Assembly (NCBI GenBank): GCA_963734725.1
Contig: CAVTIX010000008.1
Coordinates: 1-64,000 of the forward strand
Source: DASXKD01 sp963734725
Lineage (GTDB): Bacteria > Actinomycetota > Actinomycetes > Streptosporangiales > Streptosporangiaceae
DNA length: 64,000 nucleotides
Direction of reading: 5' to 3'
The stretch's first letter is position 1. Every line of letters starts with the position of its first letter. The translations under genes were made by a program, and so were the position numbers. Shown here one piece after another: positions 52,775 through 60,331 of this stretch. The notes beneath the pieces are model-generated. The model searched no databases, was not told where the DNA came from, and saw nothing but the letters and a program-made list of their open reading frames with translations.

Positions 52775-53455
52775 ATGCGGGTTGTCGTCGTCCGCCACCA
52801 CGAAGAGGACTCGGCGGGGTTCATCGGGGCCGCGTTCGAGGCACGCGGCGCCACGCTGTCCACCCTGCTGTACCCCAAGGAAGGCGCGCTGCCGGACACC
52901 GGCGGCGTGGCGCACATCGTCATGCTCGGCTCGACCTCTTCGGTGTACGACGAGGGCGAGGCGCGCGCCTGGATCGGCGAGGAGCTCACCTGGCTGCGCC
53001 GGGCCGACGCGGCCGGGGTGCCAGTGCTGGGGATCTGCTTCGGGGGCCAGTTGCTGGCAGCCGCGTTCGGCGGGACGGTGGAGCACGCGGGCCGCCAGGA
53101 GATCGGGTGGGTCACGATCGACTCGGCCGACCCCGAATTGATCCCGCCGGGCCCGTGGCTGGAGTTCCACCACGACCGATGCCAGCCGCCCGCCGGGGCC
53201 ACCGTGCTCGCCCGCAACGACCTGGGGGTCCAGGCGTTCCGCTTCGGCCAGCACCTCGGGGTCCAGTTCCACCCCGAGGTTGACGGCGACCAGTTCCGGC
53301 TGTGGCTGGACGCCGGGGGCCGGGCGGAGATCGCGGCGAACGGCCAGGACCCGGACAAGATGCTCGCGCAGACCATCGCCGAGGCGCCGCATGCGTCCGC
53401 CCGGGCCGACCAGCTCGTCGCATCCGCGCTGCGCATCGCGGCGGCCGGCGCCTAG
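52775..53455 (+). CDS. class I glutamine amidotransferase-like protein
   Basis: A 226-residue GATase-1 domain standing alone. The nucleophile is Cys in VPVLGICFGGQLLAAAFGG, and the His-Glu pair is in HLGVQFHPEVDG. No synthetase domain is attached, as in the GATase-like partners found beside GS-like ligases of aniline-type pathways (TdnT/AtdA2). It could hydrolyse gamma-glutamyl amides. GGAGGGA precedes the ATG. It is divergent from the P450 gene across a 49-base operator region. Confidence 0.82.
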   Translation: MRVVVVRHHEEDSAGFIGAAFEARGATLSTLLYPKEGALPDTGGVAHIVMLGSTSSVYDEGEARAWIGEELTWLRRADAAGVPVLGICFGGQLLAAAFGGTVEHAGRQEIGWVTIDSADPELIPPGPWLEFHHDRCQPPAGATVLARNDLGVQAFRFGQHLGVQFHPEVDGDQFRLWLDAGGRAEIAANGQDPDKMLAQTIAEAPHASARADQLVASALRIAAAGA

Positions 53456-53531
53456 CCTGGCCCGGGCCACTCCGGCGGCAGGGACCCGGGCGGCGCGGCT
53501 TTCGTTCGGCAAATAAAACGGGGCCGGGAGG

Positions 53532-54047
53532 TCAGCCTTCCTCGACCGAGCGGATGATCGTCCGCAGCAGCGACGCGAGCTGGTTCTTCTCCCGTTCCGA
53601 CAGGCTGGCGCTGACGAACGCCTCGCCCTGGTTGAACGCGGGGAAGAGCCGCTCGATCACCCCCAGGCCCTTGGGTTCCAGGCTGACCAGCACCAGGCGG
53701 CCGTCGGACTCGTGCGCCCGGCGCCGGGCCAGGCCGCGCTTCTCCAGCGTCTTCAGCACGCCGGTGAGGGTGCCCTTGGTGACCCCGGCCTCGGCGGCAA
53801 GGTCCCGGGTCTGCTGCTCACCCCAGATCCACAGCACGAACAGCACGGTGAACGCGGCCCAGGACAGGTCCTCGTCCGCGAGCACCTTGCGCTCCATGTG
53901 GTTGCGGATGACGTTGGCAGCGCGGTAGATGTTCGACACCGCGGCCATGGCGGCGAAGTCGAGCTTCTGGTCGCCGACACGGCCGCGGATGTCGCGCTCG
54001 GCCTGCACGAGGTCGCTGGCGGTCCCAGCAGCGAGGCGACGTGGCAT
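53532..54047 (-). CDS. MarR-family transcriptional regulator
   Basis: A 171-residue protein with a winged-helix MarR domain: ERKVLADEDLSWAAFTVLFV, RDLAAEAGVTKGTLTGVLKT (recognition helix), LEKRGLARRRAHESDGRLVL (wing) and helical ends for dimerisation. MarR proteins respond to phenolic or small aromatic ligands. It lies next to the P450 and amidotransferase genes, and the TTTGGNNCCAAA palindromes nearby fit a MarR site. Confidence 0.85.
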   Translation of the reverse strand: MPRRLAAGTASDLVQAERDIRGRVGDQKLDFAAMAAVSNIYRAANVIRNHMERKVLADEDLSWAAFTVLFVLWIWGEQQTRDLAAEAGVTKGTLTGVLKTLEKRGLARRRAHESDGRLVLVSLEPKGLGVIERLFPAFNQGEAFVSASLSEREKNQLASLLRTIIRSVEEG

Positions 54048-54070
54048 CCCACGATGGTACGTGGCGCGGT

Positions 54071-55118
54071 TCACCGGGCGAATCGCCGCTGCATGTACAG
54101 CAGGTTCCGGAATCGCTGCGGCGACGTCACGGCGCCGTCGTCAGCGCCCTCCGACAGCGCCCGGTTGATCAGCCTGGCCACCCTCTCGACGACCGCGACA
54201 CCGTACGCCATGTCGGGGTCGTTTCTGGTCAGGATCGCGATCGAGTAGTCGCTGTCGTGCCGGGTGAAGTCGCCGATGCTGTTCACGTCCCACAGATCCG
54301 GATCCGGCAGCCATCCGTTCTTCAGGTGGACCGTCACATCCGGCGGCGCGCCCGCCGGGCACGCCCCAGCGCTGGTCCGGGACGACGTCGGCCATAAGGC
54401 CGAGCGCGTAGCGGCGGCTCGCCGCGTTCAGGACGGGGTTTGGGTTGATCAGCAGGTGCAGCAGGCGCAGCTCGTCGTGCGCGTTCACCTCGGTCAGGCC
54501 CCAGTAGTCGTCCTGGCCGAGCCAGGTGTGGTTCATCCTGGCCGCGGTCAGGAAGCGCTGCAGGGCGTCCATGCCCATCTCGTTCCACAGCGTGTCCTGT
54601 GCGTCGTTGTCCGACTCGGTGATCATCGCCTGTGCCAGGACGGCCTGGTCGGGGCTGAGGTTCTGCTGCCCCCGGAGTTCGTAGAGGAGCGCGCAGAGGG
54701 TGATGACCTTGATCACGCTGGCCGAGTGGAACTCTCGCCACTGGTGGTACCGGCAGCTGACCCTCTCCTCAGCGTCGTCCGCGGCGATGCCCACCGTCGA
54801 GGAGAGGCCGTGCAGGGCGCGGGCGATCTGCCGGGACAGTTTGGCCGCGAGCGCGGGCTGGGTGGATGACGTGCAGATTCCTGGCGTGGCCGGGGCAGGA
54901 ACCGAAGCCGGGGTGACCGCGGCGCTTGGGGTGGCCGTAGCCCTCGGGGTGCTCGCGGGGCCGGAGGGGCTCGCGGGGGCGGAAGGGCCCGCGGCGCCCG
55001 GAACGCCCGCCGCGCCGGGAGCCCACGCGGGGCCGGGAGCGTCCGCGGTGCCGAGGACGAGCAAAGCCGCCAGCGCGCTCGCACCCGCGGGCCATCGGCG
55101 CCATCCCCGCACCGTCAT
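54071..55118 (-). pseudogene. secreted class A beta-lactamase-like serine hydrolase, one frameshift
   Basis: The frame from ATG 55118 has a signal peptide (WPAGASALAALLVLGTADAP), a 70-residue Pro/Ala linker, then the penicillin-binding fold: Ser-x-x-Lys in FHSASVIKVITLCALLYE, SDN in ITESDNDAQDTLWNE. At about 54356 an extra G in GGGC shifts the frame; the other frame continues APPDVTVHLKNGWLPDPDLW with the KxG-type motif. Removing one base yields a full protein of about 348 residues. All three active-site motifs survive, so a sequencing indel is likely. A 27-bp repeat precedes the start. Confidence 0.75.
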
Positions 55119-55277
55119 CACGCCCCTCCCACGGCGGTGACTCATCACGCCCCTCCCACGGCGGTGACTCATCACGCCCCTCCCACGGCGGTGACTCATC
55201 ACGCCCCTCCCACGGCGGTGACTCATCACGCCCCTCCCACGGCGGTGACTCATCACGCTCCTCCGGCAGCGGTGACG
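55116..55277 (-). repeat. 27-bp tandem repeat carrying ribosome binding site and start codon
   Basis: Five near-perfect copies and one degenerate copy. On the minus strand each unit ends in GGGAGGGGCGTG followed by the ATG of the next, and encodes MSHRRGRGV in frame with the downstream hydrolase. So the array gives up to five alternative, in-frame translation starts. Confidence 0.9.
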
Positions 55278-55345
55278 ATAACTAGCGAAGCTGGCGTGGC
55301 AGTGTCAAGCAGTTGTGAACAACGTGAGAAACGCATTGGGCGGGT

Positions 55346-56353
55346 TCAGGCGCCTTCGGGCGGATCGTACGCAATCGTCGGCAGGTCCACCGCGGTCGCG
55401 CCGCCGTCTACGGTGAGCACCGCCCCTGTCACCGCCGACGCGTGCTCGCTGGCCAGGAACGCTACCACGGCCGCGACTTCGGCGGGCTCGGCGGGCCTGC
55501 GCAGCGGCACCTGAGCCGTGGCGAGCCGGTACGCGGCCTCCCGGTCCGCCAGACCGCGCAGTGCGGCCAGCGTGTCCATCTCCTGGTCGGCCATGGGCGT
55601 GCGGACCCACCCCGGGCACACCGTGTTGACCCGCACGCCGCGCGAGCCGAAATCCCGGGCCATGGACCTGGCCAGCCCGATCAGGCCGTGCTTGGCACTG
55701 ACGTAGCCCACCGACTCCGGCGCGGCCGCCAGGCCCGCAATCGAGGAGACGACTACCACGCAGCCGCGCCGCGCGATGAGCTGCGGCAGGCAGGCCCGCG
55801 CCGAGACCAGGCAGGTGGTCACGTTGGCGCGCCAGCTCTGCGCCCAGGCCTCGTCGGGGATGTCCGCGGCCGTGCCGACGCCGTGCCCGCCCGCGTTGGC
55901 GACCAGGATGTCGATGCCGCCGAACCGCTCGGCCGCCGCGACGGCCACGTCCGCCATGGCGGACTCGGCCGCGGCGTCGGCGGGCACGGCCAGCGCCCGC
56001 TCCCCCAGCGCCGCCGCGACGTCGCCGAGCAGCCTTTCTCTCCGGCCGACCAGGACCACGCGGGCGCCCTCGGCCACGAACCGGTGCGCCACGGCGGCGC
56101 CGATCCCGGTGCCCGCGCCGGTGACCACCGCCACCCGGCCGTCCAGCCACGCTCTGCTGTTCCCGCCCCCGCGCTCCGCGCCCGCCCCCGCACTGCTGTT
56201 CCCGCCCCCGCGCTCCGCGCCCGCCCCCGCACTGCTTCTCCCGCCCTCGCGCTCCGCGCCCGCCCCCGCACTGCTTCTCCCGCCCCCGCGCTCCGCGCCC
56301 GCCCCCGCACTGCTGTTCCCGCCCCCGCGCTCCGCGCCAACCCCCGCAGCCAT
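55346..56353 (-). CDS. short-chain dehydrogenase/reductase with repetitive N-terminal tail
   Basis: A 335-residue protein. Residues 1-70 are five 13-residue repeats of the type GAGAERGGGNSSA. The SDR domain follows: VAVVTGAGTGIGAAVAHRFV (cofactor motif), ILVANAGGHG, Ser in VVVSSIAGLAAAP, and VGYVSAKHGLIGLARSM (Tyr-x-x-x-Lys). GGAGG lies before ATG 56353, so the tail is probably translated. Typical SDRs have about 255 residues and no such tail. It lies 17 bases after the PLP decarboxylase gene and is probably in its operon. Confidence 0.82.
   Translation of the reverse strand: MAAGVGAERGGGNSSAGAGAERGGGRSSAGAGAEREGGRSSAGAGAERGGGNSSAGAGAERGGGNSRAWLDGRVAVVTGAGTGIGAAVAHRFVAEGARVVLVGRRERLLGDVAAALGERALAVPADAAAESAMADVAVAAAERFGGIDILVANAGGHGVGTAADIPDEAWAQSWRANVTTCLVSARACLPQLIARRGCVVVVSSIAGLAAAPESVGYVSAKHGLIGLARSMARDFGSRGVRVNTVCPGWVRTPMADQEMDTLAALRGLADREAAYRLATAQVPLRRPAEPAEVAAVVAFLASEHASAVTGAVLTVDGGATAVDLPTIAYDPPEGA
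56154..56348. repeat. 39-bp tandem repeat, five copies, inside the SDR 5' end
   Basis: Exactly five units of 39 bases (195 bases), with substitutions that convert Asn to Arg or Gly to Glu in the encoded 13-residue repeats. The unit length keeps the reading frame, so copy-number change would lengthen or shorten the protein tail. Confidence 0.92.
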
Positions 56354-56370
56354 GGCCACCTCCAGCGCGG

Positions 56371-57741
56371 CTAGCCGGCGATCTCGGCCGCGAGCTGCTC
56401 GACCCTGGCGTGCAGTTCGGGGACGTAACCGCGGGCCTCGGGCTTCATGAGGACGCTGCGCAGGATCCTGGCGCCGTCCCGGTCGGCCCTGATCCCGGGG
56501 CGCCGCCGCGACATGCCGGCGGAGGTCACCCGCAGCGTGCTGAGGAAGACCGGCCGGTCCTGCTCCATGCCATTGGCCAGCATCAAAACGGAAGCGGCAT
56601 CGATCGCGGACAGCGCCGCGCCTTGCGTCACCGGGTAGTAGCAGACGATGTCGAGTTCCGGCGGCTGGTACAGCTCCAGCCGGGCGGATTCGGAGATCAA
56701 CGCGGCCCAGTCCAGCGCGGCTGCGCGGCACTGGGCGAGCACCCGGCCGAGCCCGTCCGGGGCCGGTGGCAGGAGCTGGAGCGTGAGCCAGAGCGCGGCC
56801 GCCGCGGCGCCGGCGCGGGAGCACTCCAGGCTGATCTCGCCCAGGTGCAGCTCGTCGGAGGTGAAGTAGGTGTAGGGCGAGTCGTGCAGGTAGAACCGGC
56901 CGACCTCGGGGTCTTTGAACAGGATCGCGCCGCAGCCGTAGGGCTGCAGGCCGTGCTTGTGCGGGTTGACCACCACCGAGTCGCAGTCGGCGATGGCATG
57001 CCAGGGCGCCGGGTCCAGGCCGGCCTCGCCCGGCTGTCCGGCCAGCACGGCGAAGAACCCGCCATAGGCCGCGTCCACGTGCACCCGGGCCCCGTGGCGG
57101 CGGGCGACCGCCAGCACCTCGTGCACCGGGTCGATCGCGCCGAGGCCGGTGGTGCCGGCGGTCGCCACCACCGTCCCGATCCGGCCCCCGGCCAGGAGCG
57201 CGTCGAGCGCCCCGGGGTCCATCCGGCCCGCGGCGTCGGCCGGCACCGCAGTGCCGTCGATGCCGAGCACGCCGCACATCCGCGCGTGGGTGTAGTGCGC
57301 CTCCTCGCTGTAGGCGACGCCCAGGCCCGGGTGGGTTTCCCTGGCCACGTAGAGGGCTTCCAGGTTGGCGATCGTGCCACTGGTGGTCAGGTGGCCGAGG
57401 TGGGTGTCCAGGCCGAACATCGCGGCCAGCGTGGCAACGGTCTCCTTTTCCATCTGACCGGTCGCCGGGCCGCCGTCGAGGGCGTGGTTGTTCGGGTTGA
57501 TGAGCATCGCGGCGAGGTACCCGGCCACCGCGGCGGGGTGCGGCGGCTTGAGCATCTGGCCCGCGTACGACGGGTGGAAGAACGGGTAGTTGTTCCGCAG
57601 CCGCCCGGTCAGCTCGCCGAACACGTCGGCGAACCGCTCGTCGCTGACCAGCACCGACGGGTCGGCCTGGTACGGCCCGAACCCGTCCTGCCACTCCTCG
57701 ATCGCCGCGACAGCGTTGCTTAGCCAGCGCTGCAAGTCCAC
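56371..57741 (-). CDS. group II pyridoxal-phosphate decarboxylase
   Basis: A 456-residue fold-type I PLP enzyme. LTTSGTIANLEALYVARETH, VVATAGTTGLGAIDPVHEV, ARVHVDAAYGGFFAVLAGQ (cofactor Asp) and SVVVNPHKHGLQPYGCGA (Schiff-base Lys) are the group II decarboxylase motifs, as in glutamate, tyrosine or aromatic L-amino acid decarboxylases. It releases CO2 from an amino acid to give an amine, which could feed the GS-like ligase. GTG start; the upstream AT-rich region contains an inverted repeat. Confidence 0.85.
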   Translation of the reverse strand: MDLQRWLSNAVAAIEEWQDGFGPYQADPSVLVSDERFADVFGELTGRLRNNYPFFHPSYAGQMLKPPHPAAVAGYLAAMLINPNNHALDGGPATGQMEKETVATLAAMFGLDTHLGHLTTSGTIANLEALYVARETHPGLGVAYSEEAHYTHARMCGVLGIDGTAVPADAAGRMDPGALDALLAGGRIGTVVATAGTTGLGAIDPVHEVLAVARRHGARVHVDAAYGGFFAVLAGQPGEAGLDPAPWHAIADCDSVVVNPHKHGLQPYGCGAILFKDPEVGRFYLHDSPYTYFTSDELHLGEISLECSRAGAAAAALWLTLQLLPPAPDGLGRVLAQCRAAALDWAALISESARLELYQPPELDIVCYYPVTQGAALSAIDAASVLMLANGMEQDRPVFLSTLRVTSAGMSRRRPGIRADRDGARILRSVLMKPEARGYVPELHARVEQLAAEIAG

Positions 57742-57820
57742 CGGGCAACGGTACTCCCGGGCGCCTCCCCTCAGGATCGGCGCGCCTCACTGCTCGCCAC
57801 GCTGCCCGGCCGGCCGGTTA

Positions 57821-57852
57821 TTATCTATAATATGAATAGGTAAAATAGATAA
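57821..57852. promoter_or_regulatory. inverted repeat with TATAAT -10 box in a divergent promoter
   Basis: TTATCTAT (57821-57828) and ATAGATAA (57845-57852) form perfect arms around 16 bases in an AT-rich island. TATAAT (57826-57831) overlaps the left arm and suits the carbonic anhydrase gene. It sits between two divergent genes, so a bound regulator could silence both. Confidence 0.6.
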
Positions 57853-57922
57853 GGTGCGACGGGCCGGGTTAAGATCGTAATCTTGGGCGGCCGAGCCCTT
57901 CCCCTCGACGAGCAGGAGCCCC

Positions 57923-58411
57923 ATGACCGCCATCGACGAGTACCTGGCCAACAACGCGCGCTACGCGGAAGGCTTCAGCGGCCCGCTGCCGATGCCACCG
58001 TCCGCCCACCTCGCCGTCGTCGCCTGCATGGACGCGCGGCTCAACGTTTACGCGCTACTGGGCCTGGGCGACGGCGAAGCGCACGTGATCCGCAACGCCG
58101 GCGGGGTCATCACCGACGACGAGATCCGGTCGCTGGCCATCAGCCAGCGGCTGCTCGGCACCCGCGAAATCATGCTGATCCACCACACCGACTGCGGGAT
58201 GCTGACGTTCACCGATGATGCGTTCAAGCGCTCCATCCAGGACGAGACCGGGATCAAGCCCGCCTGGGGCGCCGAGGCCTTCCCCGACCTGGACGAGGAC
58301 GTGCGGCAGTCGATCGCCCGGATCAAGGCCAGCCCGTTCGTGCCGCACACGGACGCCATCCGCGGCTTCGTCTTCGACGTCGCCACCGGCAAGCTCAACG
58401 AGGTCAGCTGA
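57923..58411 (+). CDS. beta-class carbonic anhydrase
   Basis: A 162-residue protein of the short actinobacterial beta-CA type. Zinc ligands: Cys35 in VACMDARLNV (with the Asp37-Arg39 dyad), His88 and Cys91 in LIHHTDCGMLTF. It interconverts CO2 and bicarbonate in the cytoplasm. CAGGAG lies before the ATG. Position opposite a PLP decarboxylase that releases CO2 may be more than chance, but this is inference. Confidence 0.9.
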   Translation: MTAIDEYLANNARYAEGFSGPLPMPPSAHLAVVACMDARLNVYALLGLGDGEAHVIRNAGGVITDDEIRSLAISQRLLGTREIMLIHHTDCGMLTFTDDAFKRSIQDETGIKPAWGAEAFPDLDEDVRQSIARIKASPFVPHTDAIRGFVFDVATGKLNEVS

Positions 58412-58414
58412 CCG

Positions 58415-59329
58415 GTGACCACTCCGGGCGTCCCGGCAGCGGCCGGCGCCGCGGCCGGGACGCCGGTCATCGATGCCCACCAGCACTTCTGGGACCTGTC
58501 CGCGCACGACCAGCCCTGGCTGCGCAGCGACCCGGGACTGGCGCCGTTGCTGCGGAACTTCACCTTGGCGGATCTGGCGCCGCTGGCGGCGGCCAGCGGC
58601 GTTACCGCGACAGTGGTGGTGCAGACAGTCGCGGAAGCCTGGGAGACGCCGGAACTGCTCGCGCTCGCCGCCGGGCCGGGCCTGGTCGCCGGCGTGGTCG
58701 GCTGGGCCGACCTGACCACGCCCGACATCGTGGACGTGCTCGCGGCCCTGCGGGAACTGCCGGGCGGCGGGCGCCTGGCCGGCATCCGGCATCCGGTCCT
58801 GGTCGAGCCCGACCCGGACTGGCTGGCCCGGCCGGTCATGCTGCGGGGGCTGGCCGCGGTCGCCGCCGCGGGACTGGCCTACGACATCGTCGGGGAGCCC
58901 CGTCACCTGCCGGCCGCGGTTACTGCTGCCACCCGCCTCCCCCAGCTCACGTTCGTGCTCGACCACCTGGGCAACCCCGATATGAGCCCCGGCGCGAGCC
59001 CATCGGGGAGCCAGTCGTGGGCAAGCGCAGTCACCCGGCTCGCCGCCCTGCCGAACACCACGGCCAAACTGTCCGGCATCCTCGGGGTCCCCGGGCCGCC
59101 GGGCGCCGGCGCTGGGACCGTCTCCCACATCCGCCCGTACTACGATTTCGTACTATCCGAATTCGGCCCAAACCGCCTCATGTTCGGCACCGACTGGCCG
59201 CCGTGCACCCTGGACGCCAGCTACGCCCGGGTCTGTGCCGCGGCCCGGTCGCTCACCGCAGGACTCAGCGACTCCGAGCAGGAAGCGATCTTCTCCCGCA
59301 CCGCGCGCCGCACCTATCGCCTCCGCTGA
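58415..59329 (+). CDS. amidohydrolase-2 family lactonase-like protein
   Basis: A 304-residue TIM-barrel hydrolase from GTG 58415, four bases after the carbonic anhydrase stop. The metal motif is VIDAHQHFWDLS, then FVLDHLGNPDM, and the Asp in RLMFGTDWPPCTLDASYARV. These match the fuconolactonase / 2-pyrone-4,6-dicarboxylate lactonase branch. It would hydrolyse a lactone or cyclic intermediate. Unlike the amidohydrolase at 50227, the HxH pair is complete. Confidence 0.82.
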   Translation: MTTPGVPAAAGAAAGTPVIDAHQHFWDLSAHDQPWLRSDPGLAPLLRNFTLADLAPLAAASGVTATVVVQTVAEAWETPELLALAAGPGLVAGVVGWADLTTPDIVDVLAALRELPGGGRLAGIRHPVLVEPDPDWLARPVMLRGLAAVAAAGLAYDIVGEPRHLPAAVTAATRLPQLTFVLDHLGNPDMSPGASPSGSQSWASAVTRLAALPNTTAKLSGILGVPGPPGAGAGTVSHIRPYYDFVLSEFGPNRLMFGTDWPPCTLDASYARVCAAARSLTAGLSDSEQEAIFSRTARRTYRLR

Positions 59330-59475
59330 CTCTGGGTTAAAGATCGCCCAACATGCCGGCGGGTGATGACCTGGGCAGGCGCCAGGGAGATGATGGCTTT
59401 TAGCGTGCGCCCAATGGTGACCCGCAGCGGCGGGGTACCCGGGGGGGTTTGCCCAGCCGATGAGAGGAGGCCGGC

Positions 59476-60318
59476 ATGGCCGATGTCGTACGTGCCGCCC
59501 TGGTCCAGCAGAAGTGGACCGGCGACAAGGATTCGATGGTGAAGAACGCGGTGGCGGCGATCAGGGATGCCGCGGCCCAGGGCGCGCGCGTCACCTGCCT
59601 GCAGGAACTCTTCTACGGCCCGTACTTCTGCCAGGTACAGGCGCCCGAGTGGTACTCCTGGGCCGAGGCGGTGCCCGACGGGCCGACCGTCCGGCTGATG
59701 TGTGACGTCGCGCGCGAGCACCAGATGGTGCTGATCGTGCCGATCTACGAGGCGGAGCAGGAAGGCGTCCTCTACAACACCGCCGCGGTCATCGACGCCG
59801 ACGGCGCTTTCCTCGGCAAGCACCGCAAGAATCACATCCCGCAGGTGAAGGGATTCTGGGAGAAGTACTACTTCCGCCCCGGCAACCTGGGCTACCCGGT
59901 GTTCGACACCGCGGTGGGCCGGATAGGCGTCTACATCTGCTACGAGCGGCATTTCCCCGAAGGCTGGCGGGCGCTCGGCCTGGCCGGCGCCAAGATCGTC
60001 TTCAATCCGTCGGCGACCAGCCGGGGCCTGTCGGAGTACCTGTGGCGGCTGGAGCAGACCAGCGCAGCGGTTGCGAACGAGTACTTCGTCGGCACCATCA
60101 ACCGGGTCGGGGTCGAGCCGCTCGGCGACAACGACTTCTACGGGCAGTCCTATTTCGCCGACCCGCGCGGGCAGATCATCGGCGGGGCCGCGTCCGACGC
60201 CGCCGAGGAGGTCATCGTCCGCGACCTGGACATGGGGCTGCTGGAGGAGGTACGGAACCTGTGGCAGTTCTACCGCGACCGGCGCCCGGACTCCTACGGC
60301 CCGCTGGCCCAGCCGTAA
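59476..60318 (+). CDS. carbon-nitrogen hydrolase (beta-ureidopropionase-like)
   Basis: A 280-residue nitrilase-superfamily enzyme. Catalytic triad Glu in VTCLQELFYGPYFCQVQ, Lys in GKHRKNHIPQV, and Cys in GVYICYERHFPEGWRAL. The sequence around the Cys fits N-carbamoyl-beta-alanine or N-carbamoyl-amino-acid amidohydrolases. GAGGAGG precedes the ATG. It leads a three-gene operon (13 bases to the dihydropyrimidinase), performing the last hydrolysis of the pathway. Confidence 0.9.
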   Translation: MADVVRAALVQQKWTGDKDSMVKNAVAAIRDAAAQGARVTCLQELFYGPYFCQVQAPEWYSWAEAVPDGPTVRLMCDVAREHQMVLIVPIYEAEQEGVLYNTAAVIDADGAFLGKHRKNHIPQVKGFWEKYYFRPGNLGYPVFDTAVGRIGVYICYERHFPEGWRALGLAGAKIVFNPSATSRGLSEYLWRLEQTSAAVANEYFVGTINRVGVEPLGDNDFYGQSYFADPRGQIIGGAASDAAEEVIVRDLDMGLLEEVRNLWQFYRDRRPDSYGPLAQP

Positions 60319-60331
60319 CGGGGAGGCAGCC

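Noticed and set aside
52726..53436. Upstream extension of the P450 frame
   Set aside because: It runs antisense through the amidotransferase gene and shows no family similarity; the P450 domain begins at 52725.
55116..55277. Possible CRISPR array
   Set aside because: The 27-base units are directly adjacent with no spacers, encode in-frame peptide, and there are no cas genes.
56354..57790. SDR frame extending upstream through the PLP decarboxylase gene
   Set aside because: The extension is an out-of-frame reading of the decarboxylase on the same strand; a GGAGG and ATG at 56353 mark the real start.
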